Below the pieces are notes generated by a model. The model saw only the letters and a list, made by a program, of their open reading frames with translations, was not told the origin of the DNA and searched no databases. DNA of 64,000 nt from Modestobacter sp. VKM Ac-2986 (GTDB lineage: Bacteria; Actinomycetota; Actinomycetes; Mycobacteriales; Geodermatophilaceae): assembly GCF_026967795.1 (NCBI RefSeq), contig NZ_JAPVBH010000007.1, forward strand, positions 62,001 to 126,000, read 5' to 3'. A program made the position numbers and the translations under genes. Shown in pieces: positions 25,962 to 36,223 of the stretch (position 1 is its first letter; each line of letters begins with the position of its first letter).

Positions 25962-26705
25962 GTGCAGGGCTTCGGAGTGGACATCGGTGGCAGCGGTATC
26001 AAGGGTTGCGTCGTCGACCTGGACAAGGGCGAGCTGGTGGGTGAGCGGGTACGGATCCCGACCCCGCAGCCGGCGCTCCCTGTCCCGGTCTACGGCGTGG
26101 TGGCCGACATCGTCGGCCAGTTCGGCTGGGAGGGGCGCATCGGCGTCACCTATCCCGGGGTGATGAAGCACGGCGTGGCGTTCACCGCCGCGAACATGGA
26201 CCACTCCTGGATCGGCACCGACATGGCGGTGGGCCTGGAGCAGGTCATCCCCGGCACGGTGCAGACGCTGAACGACGCCGACGCCGCCGGCATCGCCGAG
26301 ATGGCCTACGGCGCCGGCCGGGGCGAGCGCGGGCTGGTCCTGATGCTCACCTTCGGCACCGGCATCGGCAGCGCCCTGTTCATCGACGGCCAGCTGGTCC
26401 CCAACACCGAGTTCGGGCACATCGAGGTCGACGGCGCCGACGGCGAGAAGGCCGCCTCGGCCGCCGCACGCGAGCGCGAGGGCCTGAGCTACCCGGCCTG
26501 GGCCAAGCGGGTCGACCGTTACCTGGACACCCTCGAGATGAGCCTGTGGGCCGACCTGATCATCGTCGGCGGCGGGGTGAGCAAGAAGGCCGAGAAGTGG
26601 GTGCCGCTGCTGTCGACGCGCACCCGCGTGGTGCCGGCGCAGCTGCTCAACGACGCCGGCATCGTCGGCGCGGCCCTGGCCGCCGAGCAGCACATCGGAC
26701 AGTGA
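25962..26705 (+). CDS. ppgK: Polyphosphate glucokinase
   Basis: A 247-residue ROK-family kinase that phosphorylates glucose using polyphosphate (and often ATP). Seen: the N-terminal phosphate loop GVDIGGSGIKGCVVDLD, FTAANMDHSWIGTD, NDADAAG, the second phosphate motif LMLTFGTGIGSALF and the C-terminal GGGVSKKAEKW. Length matches the family. The GTG lies six bases after TAGCCT with no Shine-Dalgarno. A strong hairpin follows the stop. The order suhB-ppgK-sigA is conserved with mycobacteria. Confidence 0.95.
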   Translation: MQGFGVDIGGSGIKGCVVDLDKGELVGERVRIPTPQPALPVPVYGVVADIVGQFGWEGRIGVTYPGVMKHGVAFTAANMDHSWIGTDMAVGLEQVIPGTVQTLNDADAAGIAEMAYGAGRGERGLVLMLTFGTGIGSALFIDGQLVPNTEFGHIEVDGADGEKAASAAAREREGLSYPAWAKRVDRYLDTLEMSLWADLIIVGGGVSKKAEKWVPLLSTRTRVVPAQLLNDAGIVGAALAAEQHIGQ

Positions 26706-26710
26706 CGGCC

Positions 26711-26735
26711 GGGCCCCGGGCACGCCCCGGGGCCC
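26711..26735 (+). terminator. Terminator hairpin of ppgK
   Basis: GGGCCCCGGG (26711-26720) and CCCGGGGCCC (26726-26735) form a perfect 10-bp stem with a 5-base loop, starting five bases after the stop. Confidence 0.75.
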
Positions 26736-26795
26736 ACCGTCGGCACGTGCGCGCAGGACCGCGCTGGTCACCGGGCCGACCGCGCAGGGCGAACC

Positions 26796-26826
26796 CTGTG
26801 GACCGCCGCAGCGCCGTCGTTACAAT
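26796..26826 (+). promoter_or_regulatory. Candidate promoter of sigA
   Basis: TACAAT at 26821-26826 is an unusually AT-rich -10 for this genome. CTGTGG or TGTGGA (26796-26802) lies 18-19 bases before it as a weak -35. It would give a leader of about 185 bases before sigA. Nothing else is seen in the 312-base gap. Confidence 0.45.
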
Positions 26827-27017
26827 GGAGGAGCCCCGCGCACCGCTCCCCCAGCCAACAGGTCATCCCCCGCTCCCAGCACGGTGAAACGCCTCTCCGG
26901 TGGGTCACCGCCCGGGAACGCCGGCGGACGGCTGGTACCGGGCGGCGCCGGAGGCCGCTGCCCGCGGGCCACACGGCTCTCGAGGAACGCACCGCAGTAG
27001 TACGGGAAGGAACCTGA

Positions 27018-28388
<1,371 letters not shown>

Positions 28389-28448
28389 GGAAGGACCTTC
28401 TCGCTCCCCAGGACACGCTCCGCGTGCCCGGGGACCCTGCGAGGGGCC
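28389..28448 (+). repeat. Stop-anchored hairpin repeat, copy E (after sigA)
   Basis: The sigA stop is followed by GGAAGGACC, then CTCGC...GCGAG, CCCC...GGGG and a CACGC/GCGTG tip, ending in GGGACCCTGCGAGGGGCC. It shares layout and motifs with the other copies. It is the likely sigA terminator and opens a 460-base gap; the remainder (28449-28850) contains no gene I can support. Confidence 0.7.
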
Positions 28449-28850
28449 GTACGACGGCCGGTGCCCTGTGGGGCGCCGGCCGTCGTCGTCCGCCCGGGCC
28501 GCGCTGTCCAGCTGCCGGGCCGTCCCGCACTCCCATCGGGTGACGGGACGGTGTACGGCGGCGCCTCCTGGGTAGACGGCGTAGCGTGGACCCCGTCAGA
28601 ACAGCAGCGGACACACAGCCGGCCTGAGGGCCGGTGACCAGCACGACCAGTACGTGCACGACCCGGACCCAGTTCCGAACCAGCGACGTCCCTGCTGCAA
28701 CCGTTCCACCCAGGTGTCCGAACGATCACGACCGCATCTCTTTCGGCGAGTCACGGAGTTCGGGCGTCGGATCGGGAACAGGAGGGACCATCCTGGCGCT
28801 GTGCAGGAGGCCGATCCGCAGTCGCGGGTCCGTGCGGTAGAGAGCGAGTG

Positions 28851-29078
28851 ATGAGCCAGATGACGACCCAGACGCTGACGACGACCCCGCCCACCGAAGA
28901 TCTCGTTCTCCCCTTCCACTGCGACCGTTGCGGCGCCATGGCGAAGGTGCGAGTGGTCCTCCCCAGTGGTAGCGACCTGGTCTTCTGTGGACACCACGCA
29001 CGTGAGTACGAGGACAAGCTCCGCGGCCTCGCAGCCGACATCATCGAGACCGACGGCGAGGCGCGCTTCTCCTCCTGA
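28851..29078 (+). CDS. DUF7455 small zinc-binding-type protein
   Basis: A 75-residue protein found downstream of sigA in many actinobacteria (Rv2708c position). Its core has PFHCDRCGAMAKVRVVLPSG and a second site in LVFCGHHAREYE, together a Cys/His set that could bind zinc. Function is unknown. The ATG at 28851 is preferred; a GTG lies immediately before it. A strong hairpin follows the stop. Confidence 0.85.
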   Translation: MSQMTTQTLTTTPPTEDLVLPFHCDRCGAMAKVRVVLPSGSDLVFCGHHAREYEDKLRGLAADIIETDGEARFSS

Positions 29079-29120
29079 GTGCGGGAACTATCGTCGCGCC
29101 AGCGATGAAGCCCACACCCG

Positions 29121-29177
29121 ACGAAGCCGCTGACGTCCCGACCCCGCACTCCGGGGACGGGGTGTCGGCGGCTTCGT
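29121..29177 (+). terminator. Terminator hairpin after the DUF7455 gene
   Basis: ACGAAGCCGCTGAC (29121-29134) pairs with GTCGGCGGCTTCGT (29164-29177) at 13 of 14 positions, with an inner CCCCG/CGGGG stem. It lies 43 bases past the stop and argues that the VanW gene starts downstream of it. Confidence 0.65.
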
Positions 29178-29224
29178 CGTTCCCGGGACCCGGTGCCCCG
29201 GACCAGCGACCCGGAGAGCGATCG

Positions 29225-31447
29225 ATGCCGCAGGACCCCTCCGACACCGTGCGTCTCCAGCCGGACGGCACGATCGGCGGCAACCGCCCCGGACCGCCGC
29301 CGGTGCCCGGCGGGACGCCGGCCGCCCCGGACGAGACCCGGACGATCGGCGCCCCGGTGCCGGCCGACGAGCCCGCGGCCGGCCCGGCCGACGCCGTCCC
29401 CACACACGACCCGACCCGGCACGAGTCCACCCAGCACATCACCCCCGTCGTCGACGAGACCCGCCCCGTCCCCCCGGCTCGCGACGCCGCACCGCACGAC
29501 GCCACCCAGCACCTCACCCCGGTCCCGGGCGGGCCGCCGTCGCTCCCCGGGGATGTCGACGGTCCCGGCGGACCGCCGTCCGCCGCGCACGGCGAGAGCG
29601 GGAACTGGTGGCGACGCCGGGCCGTGCTCGTGCCGGCCGCCGCGGTCCTCGCGCTCGCCGCCGTCTACGGCGTCGACCTGTTCGCCTCCGGCGACGACGT
29701 CCCCCGCGGCACGGTCGTGGCCGGCGTGGAGCTCGGTGGCCTGTCCCCCGCCTCGGCCGCCGCCCGCCTGGAGAGCGACCTCGCCCCGCGGGTCGCCGCC
29801 GACCGCACCGTGCAGGCCGCCGACGTCCAGGCCACGCTGCACCCGGCCAGCGCGGGCCTGGCCCTCGACGTCCCGGCCACCGTCGACGCCGTCGACGACC
29901 AGCCGTTGAACCCCCTCACCCGGCTGACGTCGCTGTTCGGCGACCGCGAGGCCGACGCGGTGCTCACCTCCGACCAGCCGGCGTTCACCGCGCAGCTGGA
30001 CCAGCTGGCCACCACCGTCGACCGGCCCCCCGTCGACGCCACCATCGAGATCGACGGGACGACGCCCCGGCTGGTCGAGCCCGCCGACGGGCGGACCCTG
30101 GACCGGTCCGGCGCGGCCCAGGCGCTCACCGCCGCGCTGTCCTCCGGCGCCGACCCGGCCACGCCCGTCGCGCTGCCCGTCGCCGTCGCCACCCCGCGCG
30201 TCGCCACAGCGGAGGCCCAGCGCGTGCTGGACGCCGTGGTCACGCCCGCGCTGGACGCCCCGGTGTCCGTCGTCGGCTCCCCGGTCGGCTCCCCCGTCGA
30301 GCTGCCGCCGAGCGCGATCGCGTCCTCGCTGACCTTCACCCCCGCCGACGACGGCACGCTGGCCGTCGCGGTCGACCCGGCCGCGCTGCAGGACGCGATG
30401 GGCGAGGACCTCGCCGTGTTCGGCTCCCCCGCCCAGGACGCCGGCTTCGAGGTCTCCGGCGACACCGTCTCCGTCGTCCCCTCGGTCGACGGTCAGGGCA
30501 TCGACCCCGCCGAGCTCGCCACCCAGCTGCTGCCGGTCCTCGACGACCCGGCACCGCGGTCGGTGACGCCGGTCCTGGGCCCGGTGCCGGCGGCCTTCAC
30601 CACCGAGCAGGCGCAGGCGCTGGGGATCCGCGAGAAGGTCAGCGACTTCACCACCCGGTTCACCAACGCCGCGAGCGGGACGAACATCCGGGTGGTCGCC
30701 GAGGAGGTCGACGGGGCGCTCGTGCGACCCGGGGAGACCTTCAGCCTCAACGGCCACACCGGCCCGCGCGGCACCGCCCAGGGCTACGTGCCGGCCGCGG
30801 TGATCAGCGGCGGCGAGCTGTCCCAGGCGGTGGGCGGCGGCATCAGCCAGTTCGCCACGACCATGTTCAACGCGGTCTTCTTCGCCGGGCTCGAGGACGT
30901 CTTCCACAAGCCGCACAGCTTCTACATCAGCCGCTACCCCGCCGGCCGCGAGGCCACGGTGTACGAGGGCCAGATCGACCTCCAGTGGCGCAACGACACC
31001 CCGACCGGCATCTACGTGCAGACCGAGTGGGTGCCCGGCGCGCTGACGGTCACCTTCTGGGGCACCCGGTACTACGAGGTCGAGTCGGTGAGCGGGGAGC
31101 GCCGCAACGCCCGCGAGCCCGCGGTGCAGGAGAAGGTCGACGACGGCAACTGCACCCCGCAGTCGGGTTCGACCGGTTTCGACATCACCGTGACCCGGGT
31201 GTTCAAGGACCTGACCAGCGGCGCTGAGCTCCGCCGCGAGGACTTCGACACCCGCTACGCCGCCGAGGCCGTCATCCGCTGCGTCCCGCCGCCGGCCCCC
31301 GAGCCCGCCCCGCCCGCTCCCGCACCGGCGCCCGGCGCAGAGCAGCCCCCGGCCACCACGAGCGCCCCGGCGCCGGCCACGCCGTCCGGACGTCGTCCCG
31401 GGCACCGCGTCCCGACGGACGCCCGCACGCACCGGCGACGGCGCTGA
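29225..31447 (+). CDS. VanW family protein with one membrane helix
   Basis: A 740-residue envelope protein. The N-terminal 125 residues are Pro/Asp/Thr-rich and disordered, with three related segments (DTVRLQPDGT, ESTQHITPV, DATQHLTPV). One membrane helix follows (VLVPAAAVLALAAVYGVDLF), then two peptidoglycan-binding-type domains (about 155-470) and the VanW domain (about 480-620) with RPGETFSLNGHTGPRGTA, SQAVGGGISQFATTMFNAVF and HKPHSFYISRYPAGREATV. The C-terminus is Pro/Ala-rich and basic. VanW proteins are linked to peptidoglycan, but the activity is not established. The ATG at 29225 has GGAGAG upstream; an ATG at 29105 lies before the terminator hairpin and lacks a ribosome site. Confidence 0.88.
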   Translation: MPQDPSDTVRLQPDGTIGGNRPGPPPVPGGTPAAPDETRTIGAPVPADEPAAGPADAVPTHDPTRHESTQHITPVVDETRPVPPARDAAPHDATQHLTPVPGGPPSLPGDVDGPGGPPSAAHGESGNWWRRRAVLVPAAAVLALAAVYGVDLFASGDDVPRGTVVAGVELGGLSPASAAARLESDLAPRVAADRTVQAADVQATLHPASAGLALDVPATVDAVDDQPLNPLTRLTSLFGDREADAVLTSDQPAFTAQLDQLATTVDRPPVDATIEIDGTTPRLVEPADGRTLDRSGAAQALTAALSSGADPATPVALPVAVATPRVATAEAQRVLDAVVTPALDAPVSVVGSPVGSPVELPPSAIASSLTFTPADDGTLAVAVDPAALQDAMGEDLAVFGSPAQDAGFEVSGDTVSVVPSVDGQGIDPAELATQLLPVLDDPAPRSVTPVLGPVPAAFTTEQAQALGIREKVSDFTTRFTNAASGTNIRVVAEEVDGALVRPGETFSLNGHTGPRGTAQGYVPAAVISGGELSQAVGGGISQFATTMFNAVFFAGLEDVFHKPHSFYISRYPAGREATVYEGQIDLQWRNDTPTGIYVQTEWVPGALTVTFWGTRYYEVESVSGERRNAREPAVQEKVDDGNCTPQSGSTGFDITVTRVFKDLTSGAELRREDFDTRYAAEAVIRCVPPPAPEPAPPAPAPAPGAEQPPATTSAPAPATPSGRRPGHRVPTDARTHRRRR

Positions 31448-31509
31448 GGACAGCTCCCCCCAAGGAGGCGCAGCCCGGGGAGGACGACGCCGCGCCCGGA
31501 CCGGCCGTG

Positions 31510-31515
31510 CACACT
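31510..31515 (+). promoter_or_regulatory. -10-like element before the YihY-family gene
   Basis: CACACT ends six bases before the GTG at 31522. It matches the leaderless pattern seen elsewhere in the window, but the first base is not the consensus T. Confidence 0.35.
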
Positions 31516-31521
31516 GGGAGC

Positions 31522-32571
31522 GTGGCCTCCGCCGTTCCCCGCAGCTCGACGGCGCCCGCCGTCCCGCCGCCGGGGGACACCCCGGAGGCTGCCGAGACCT
31601 CCCCCGCGCCGCGCCGGGGGCGGCTGGACCGGTGGCCGGCCCCGGTGCGCGTGCCGCTGCAGGTCCTGGGCAGCAGCGCGGCCAAGGCCTGGCACGACCG
31701 CATCCTGGGGCTGTCCGCCGAGGCCGCCTTCTGGCAGGTGCTGTCGGTGCCGCCGCTGCTGATCGGTCTGCTCGGGTCGCTGGGCTACCTGGGCTCCTTC
31801 ATCGGCGCGGACACCGTCGCCGAGATCGAGGACACCCTGGTGCGCGCGTCGGCCGAGGCGCTGACGCCCGGCGTCGTGGACACCCTCGTGCGCCCGACGC
31901 TGGAGGACATCCTCGGCTCGGGGCGGCTGGACGTGGTCAGCCTGGGCTTCGTGGTGTCGCTGTGGGCAGGGTCGTCGGCGACGGCGACGTTCCTCAACAC
32001 CGTCGTGATCGCCTACGACCAGCGTGACGTGCGCGGCCCGATCAAGACCCGGCTGATGGCGCTGTGGCTGTTCATCGTGGGCCTGGTGCTCGCGGTGCTG
32101 ACCCTGCCGCTGCTGGTGCTGGGACGCACGACGCTGGTCGGGCTGCTGCCGGCGGACTGGCGGGACACCGCCACGCTGCTGGTCAACGCCGTCTACTGGC
32201 CGCTGGTGGTGGTCGGGCTGATCCTGGCGATCACGAGCTTCTACCACGTGATCCTGCCGCGGCGGATCCCCTGGCACCGGCACCTGACCGGGGCGGTGTT
32301 CGCCGTGGTCTTCTTCATCGCGGCGGCGACGGTGCTGCGCGGCTACGTCGCCGACATCCTGACGACGGCGCTGCCCTACGGCGCGCTGGCCGCCCCGATC
32401 GCGGCGCTGCTGTTCTGCTTCCTGCTGGGCATGTCGCTCATCCTCGGCGCGGAGCTCAACGCCACCATCGAGGCCCGCTGGCCCGCCGGGCCCCGCCGGC
32501 ACGACCGCCGCCGGCAGCGCCGGCGGGCGGCCCGCATCGAACACGAGGCCCGCGCCCTCGGCCTCCGCTGA
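31522..32571 (+). CDS. YihY/virulence factor BrkB family membrane protein
   Basis: A 349-residue inner-membrane protein with about six helices between residues 80 and 320, including PPLLIGLLGSLGYLGSFIG, VVSLGFVVSLWAGSSATATFLN and LLFCFLLGMSLILGAELNATIE. The last ends in the family's conserved GAELNA motif. Role unknown (once mis-annotated as RNase BN). The N-terminus is Pro/Ser-rich and the C-terminus Arg-rich. The GTG at 31522 fits a leaderless start; an in-frame GTG at 31507 is the alternative. A terminator hairpin follows. Confidence 0.85.
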   Translation: MASAVPRSSTAPAVPPPGDTPEAAETSPAPRRGRLDRWPAPVRVPLQVLGSSAAKAWHDRILGLSAEAAFWQVLSVPPLLIGLLGSLGYLGSFIGADTVAEIEDTLVRASAEALTPGVVDTLVRPTLEDILGSGRLDVVSLGFVVSLWAGSSATATFLNTVVIAYDQRDVRGPIKTRLMALWLFIVGLVLAVLTLPLLVLGRTTLVGLLPADWRDTATLLVNAVYWPLVVVGLILAITSFYHVILPRRIPWHRHLTGAVFAVVFFIAAATVLRGYVADILTTALPYGALAAPIAALLFCFLLGMSLILGAELNATIEARWPAGPRRHDRRRQRRRAARIEHEARALGLR

Positions 32572-32576
32572 TCGCT

Positions 32577-32596
32577 CCGGCCCCTACAGGGGCCGG
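32577..32596 (+). terminator. Terminator hairpin of the YihY-family gene
   Basis: CCGGCCCC (32577-32584) and GGGGCCGG (32589-32596) form a perfect 8-bp stem with loop TACA, five bases after the stop. Confidence 0.7.
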
Positions 32597-32608
32597 TCAG
32601 GCCGTCGG

Positions 32609-32660
32609 CCCCCGTGCAGGGTCCCGGCCCGCGCGGAGCGGGAGCCGGGGGGCACGGGGG
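32609..32660 (-). repeat. Stop-anchored hairpin repeat, copy F (after the DUF3039 gene)
   Basis: On the minus strand the DUF3039 stop is followed by AGGACC and arms GCACGGGGG/CCCCCGTGC (32652-32660, 32609-32617), with inner GGGTCCCGGC/GAGCCGGGG-type pairing. It is the same element as the other copies. Confidence 0.7.
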
Positions 32661-32664
32661 TCCT

Positions 32665-32892
32665 TCACTTCTTGAGCTGGTTGTAGACCTCTTTGCAGGC
32701 CGGGCAGACGGGGCTGCCGGGCTTCGGGGACTTGGTCACGGGGAAGACCTCGCCGCACAGCGCCTCGACCAGGTTGCCCATGACGGCGCTCTCGGCGATC
32801 TTGTTCTTCTTCACGTAGTGGAAGACCTCGTTGGCGTTGCCGGTGTCCGACTCGCGGACGTCGGGACGCTCGAGGATGTCGCTGCTGCTCAC
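32665..32892 (-). CDS. DUF3039 family protein
   Basis: A 75-residue actinobacterial protein. It contains NEVFHYVKKNKIAESAVMGN, then ALCGEVFPV and PVCPACKEVYNQL; the single CxxC plus the upstream Cys and His suggest metal binding. Function unknown. The GTG at 32892 has GGGAGAG at good spacing. It pairs with the DUF3099 gene, a common arrangement. Confidence 0.88.
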   Translation of the reverse strand: MSSSDILERPDVRESDTGNANEVFHYVKKNKIAESAVMGNLVEALCGEVFPVTKSPKPGSPVCPACKEVYNQLKK

Positions 32893-33012
32893 AGGCTCTC
32901 CCTGGATCGGGGTGCGCGACGGTCGCCGGCAGGGCACCGGCCCTCGCTGCACCGCCGTCCATGATGACAGGGCACGGCCGGGCGCCGGCGTCCGCGCCGG
33001 GCCCGGCCGGGC

Positions 33013-33357
33013 TCACATGTCGATGACGCGGGCCCTGCTGCTGCCGGACTCCAGGATGCGGTCCGGCGCCGGCGGGGTGTACCGGTTGACGTCGAGCTTC
33101 TTCTTCGGGGGCCGGTCGTTGGCCATGACGACGGCGATCCACGGCAGGATCGTGCCGAGGACGGCGAAGACGGCCATGAGCCACAGTGAGTACTGCGCGG
33201 TCAGCGCGGCGACCACCAGGCTGCTGCCACGGATCGCCATGGTGATCGAGTAGCGACGCTTGCGAGCTGCGTGCTGGTCGGCCTGGCTCGGCTCGGCCTC
33301 GGTGATGAGCAGCGGCTCACTGCGGTCGTGTCGGCTGGTGTACTGGCTGGAGGCCAC
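33013..33357 (-). CDS. DUF3099 family membrane protein
   Basis: A 114-residue protein with a basic N-terminal part (QHAARKRRYSITMAIRG), two membrane helices (SLVVAALTAQYSLWLMAVFA and LGTILPWIAVVMAND) and a basic tail (RPPKKKLDVNRYTPP). Function unknown. The GTG at 33357 has GGAAGGG upstream. It lies 120 bases upstream of the DUF3039 gene on the same strand. Confidence 0.87.
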   Translation of the reverse strand: MASSQYTSRHDRSEPLLITEAEPSQADQHAARKRRYSITMAIRGSSLVVAALTAQYSLWLMAVFAVLGTILPWIAVVMANDRPPKKKLDVNRYTPPAPDRILESGSSRARVIDM

Positions 33358-33721
33358 GGACGCCCTTCCTGGACCGGGCCGGGGGAAGGGCGGCGGTGGT
33401 CGGCTGGGTGGTTCGACCGGCCCCGGAGCCCCCGGCTCCGTACCCCATCGTGCCACTCGATCGTGCACCATGCAGGTGCCCGGGCGGGTCTGTCCGCACC
33501 GTCACTCCCCCACGGCCACCGACCCCGCCGCGGCCGTCTGCGCCGCCGTCCGGGAGGCCCTGGCCGCCGCCTGCTCGCTCGCCCGGACCCCCGTCGGCGA
33601 GGCCGGCGGGTCACGGGAGGCCAGCTCGTCGGCGGCGTCGTCCTGGGCGGTGCCGAGGGGGCGGCACGGCGCCGGTCCTCGAGCACCCCGCAACCGGACG
33701 GTCCGGGGCTGCGCGCTGTGC
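33358..33721. other. Divergent intergenic region
   Basis: The 376-base gap between the DUF3099 and ribonuclease genes. Both strands stay open for long stretches, and one plus-strand frame joins the ribonuclease, but none of this matches a known protein. It should hold the DUF3099 promoter. No clear repeat or hairpin was seen. Confidence 0.4.
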
Positions 33722-33727
33722 CAGGGT
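33722..33727 (+). promoter_or_regulatory. -10-like element of the RNB ribonuclease gene
   Basis: CAGGGT ends exactly six bases before the GTG at 33734, with no ribosome site between. This supports that start over an upstream in-frame extension. Confidence 0.4.
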
Positions 33728-33733
33728 GACGCC

Positions 33734-35125
33734 GTGGCTCGCGTGCTGAAGGTGTCCGGACCGCTCGACCTCGCCGCGATCAGGGCGGAGGCGGGGGTCC
33801 CGACCGAGTTCCCGGCCGACGTGCTGGCCGAGGCCGACCGGGTGGCCACCACCTCGCCGCTGCCCGACCACGACGAGACCGACCTGCCGCTGGTCACCAT
33901 CGACCCGCCCGGCGCCCGCGACCTGGACCAGGCGGTGCACCTGACCCGCACCGCGACCGGGTACCGGGTGTCCTACGCGATCGCCGACGTCGGCGCCTTC
34001 GTGCCGCTGGGCAGCGCGATCGACGCCGAGGCGCGCCGCCGCGGTCAGACCGTCTACTGCCCCGACGGGCGGACGCCGCTGCACCCGCCGCAGCTGTCGG
34101 AGGGGGCGGCCAGCCTGCTGCCCGGGCAGCTGCGGCCGGCCGCGCTGTGGACCATCGACCTCGACGCCGACGGCGAGGTCACCACGGTGGACCTGCGCCG
34201 CGCCCGGGTGCGCAGCCGCGCCCAGCTGGACTACGAGTCCGTGGGCGGGCAGGTGCCCCCGGAGCTGGAGCTGCTGCCCGAGATCGGCCGACTGCTGCAG
34301 GCCCGGGCCCGCGACCGCGGCGCCATCGAGCTGGGCATGCCCTCCCAGGAGGTGGAGCCCGCGCCGGACGGCAGCTGGGCGATCGCCTTCCGCGGCCAGT
34401 CCGACGTCGAGGGCTGGAACGCCCAGATCTCGCTGCTCACCGGGCGCTGCGCAGCCCGGCTGATGCTCGACGGCGGGGTCGGCGTGCTGCGCACCCTGCC
34501 GCCGGCGGACCCGGGTGCGGTCGAGGCGCTGCGCCGGCTGGCCCCGGGCCTGGGCGTGGCGTGGCCGGCCGGCGCCGGACCCGGTGAGGTCGTCGCCTCG
34601 CTGGACCCCGCCCGCCCCCGCGACGCCGCCTTCCTCGACGCCGCGGCCTCCCTGCTGCGCGGTGCTGCCTACACCGCCTTCGACGGCCCGCCCCCGGCCC
34701 AGCCGGGGCACGGCGGCGTCGGCTCCCCGTACGCGCACGTGACAGCACCGCTGCGCCGGCTGGTCGACCGGTTCGGCACCGAGGTGTGCCTCGCGCTGGC
34801 CGCCGGGGAGCAGCCCGCCGCGGGGCTGCGGGCCGCCCTGCCGGAGCTGCCGGCGCTGATGGCCGCGTCCGACCGGCGCACGCACGCGGTCGAGCGCGCG
34901 GTCGTCGACCTGGTCGAGGCCACCGTGCTGGCCGGCCGGGTCGGCGACGTCTTCGACGCAGTCGTACTGGACGCGGACGAGAAGCGGTCGACCGTGGTGC
35001 TCGCCGAGCTGGCCGTGCAGGCCCGCTGCGACGGCCGGCTGACCCCGGGCGAGCGCGTGCGGGTGCGGCTGACCGCAGCCGACCCGGCCACCCGCAGCGT
35101 GCGGTTCTCCCCCGCCGGGGACTGA
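33734..35125 (+). CDS. RNB-domain ribonuclease (RNase II/R catalytic core)
   Basis: A 463-residue protein with the RNB exoribonuclease core but without the cold-shock and S1 domains of full RNase R, a short form common in actinobacteria. The active-site block DPPGARDLDQAVHL (about residues 55-70) supplies the metal-binding aspartates. YAIADVGAFVPLGSAIDAEA, TVYCPDGRTPLHPPQLSEG and YAHVTAPLRRLVDRFG are also typical. It would degrade RNA 3' to 5'. The GTG at 33734 is preferred because homology begins just after it and a -10 hexamer lies six bases before. Confidence 0.9.
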   Translation: MARVLKVSGPLDLAAIRAEAGVPTEFPADVLAEADRVATTSPLPDHDETDLPLVTIDPPGARDLDQAVHLTRTATGYRVSYAIADVGAFVPLGSAIDAEARRRGQTVYCPDGRTPLHPPQLSEGAASLLPGQLRPAALWTIDLDADGEVTTVDLRRARVRSRAQLDYESVGGQVPPELELLPEIGRLLQARARDRGAIELGMPSQEVEPAPDGSWAIAFRGQSDVEGWNAQISLLTGRCAARLMLDGGVGVLRTLPPADPGAVEALRRLAPGLGVAWPAGAGPGEVVASLDPARPRDAAFLDAAASLLRGAAYTAFDGPPPAQPGHGGVGSPYAHVTAPLRRLVDRFGTEVCLALAAGEQPAAGLRAALPELPALMAASDRRTHAVERAVVDLVEATVLAGRVGDVFDAVVLDADEKRSTVVLAELAVQARCDGRLTPGERVRVRLTAADPATRSVRFSPAGD

Positions 35126-35126
35126 C

Positions 35127-35687
35127 TCAGCGGGTGCGGTAGTGGGCGTGCAGCAGCCCGCCGGAGAGGGCCCGCTGCCCGATCAGCTCGAGCTCCACGC
35201 GGACGCCGTCGGGGAAGAACCGCCGGCCGCCGCCGACCGCGGTCGGGGTGAGGAACAGGTGGTACTCGTCCACCAGGCCGGCGGCGATCGCCTGGGCGGC
35301 GAGGGTGGGTCCGTCGACGGTCAGGTCGTGCTCGGCGGACTCCTTGAGCCGGCGGACCGCCTCGGGGTCGAAGCTCCGCTCGATCCGGGTCCGCGCGCTC
35401 GACACCTGCTCCAGCGTCGTCGACCAGACGACCTTCTCCGCGGCCTGCCACTCCCGCGCGTACCGGACGACGAACGGCGGTGCGTCGGGCAGCGCGTCCG
35501 CGGTCTCCCAGAAGACCATCGTGTCGTACATCCGCCGGCCGTAGAGGTAGGTGCCGACGTCACGGAACAGGTCGCCGATGTAGGTGTGCACCTCCTCGTC
35601 GTCGGCCGCACCCCAGCCCAGGTCGCCCTCGGCCGCCTCGGTGCAGCCGTCCAGCGAGGTGATCATCGAGTAGATGAGCTTGGCCAT
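35127..35687 (-). CDS. Dihydrofolate reductase family protein (RibD C-terminal-like)
   Basis: A 186-residue reductase-fold protein starting MAKLIYSMITSLDGC. It has the nucleotide-binding region YLYGRRMYDTMVFWE, then LTVDGPTLAAQAIAAGLVDEYHLFLTP and GGGRRFFPDG. These YyaP/YwjB-like proteins bind NADPH, but their substrates are mostly unknown. The ATG at 35687 has GGAGGAG upstream. It converges with the ribonuclease gene (1-base gap). Confidence 0.88.
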   Translation of the reverse strand: MAKLIYSMITSLDGCTEAAEGDLGWGAADDEEVHTYIGDLFRDVGTYLYGRRMYDTMVFWETADALPDAPPFVVRYAREWQAAEKVVWSTTLEQVSSARTRIERSFDPEAVRRLKESAEHDLTVDGPTLAAQAIAAGLVDEYHLFLTPTAVGGGRRFFPDGVRVELELIGQRALSGGLLHAHYRTR

Positions 35688-35770
35688 GTCGTCTCCTCCG
35701 GTGCCGTCCGGTCTCCGCCGACTGGGACCCCCGAGCGCCCCGGAACTCATCGCCCGCCCGGGGTCCGGGG

Positions 35771-35776
35771 CAGGAT
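35771..35776 (+). promoter_or_regulatory. -10-like element of dtd
   Basis: CAGGAT ends six bases before the dtd GTG, matching the leaderless spacing seen at other genes here. Confidence 0.4.
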
Positions 35777-35782
35777 GGGCGG

Positions 35783-36214
35783 GTGCGTGCGGTGGTGACC
35801 CGGGTCAGCGAGGCGTCGGTCACGGTGGACGGCGAGGTGGTCGGGGCGATCGGCGCCGGGCTGCTCGCCCTGGTCGGGGTGGGTCGCGAGGACGACGCCG
35901 ACCGCGCCCGGGTGCTGGGCCGCAAGCTGCACGAGCTGCGGGTCTTCCCCACCGACGACGGCGCCCGCTCGGTCGGTGACCTGGGCCTGCCGGTGCTGGT
36001 GGTCAGCCAGTTCACCCTCTACGCCGACACCCGCAAGGGCCGCCGTCCCTCCTGGGCCGACGCCGCACCCGGCGGGGTGGCCGAGCCGCTGGTGGCCGAG
36101 GTGGTCGGTGAGCTGGTCCGCCGCGGGACCGTGGTGCGGACCGGCCGGTTCGGGGCCCGGATGTCGGTCGCGTCGGTCAACGAGGGGCCGATGACCCTGC
36201 AGCTGGAGGTCTGA
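35783..36214 (+). CDS. dtd: D-aminoacyl-tRNA deacylase
   Basis: A 143-residue enzyme that removes D-amino acids from mis-charged tRNA. The dimer's active-site motifs are present: VSQFTLYADTRKGRRPSW (SQFTLY) and the C-terminal SVNEGPMTLQLEV (NxGPxT). Length is standard. The GTG start directly follows a -10 hexamer. It is divergent from the DHFR-like gene. Confidence 0.95.
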   Translation: MRAVVTRVSEASVTVDGEVVGAIGAGLLALVGVGREDDADRARVLGRKLHELRVFPTDDGARSVGDLGLPVLVVSQFTLYADTRKGRRPSWADAAPGGVAEPLVAEVVGELVRRGTVVRTGRFGARMSVASVNEGPMTLQLEV

Positions 36215-36223
36215 GCGCCGCTG

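Noticed and set aside
29105..29224. Upstream ATG start for the VanW gene
   Set aside because: No ribosome site precedes it, and the stretch contains a terminator hairpin for the previous gene. The ATG at 29225 has GGAGAG.
33470..33733. N-terminal extension of the RNB ribonuclease
   Set aside because: The frame is open but the residues do not resemble the family, and the GTG at 33734 has a -10 hexamer at leaderless distance.
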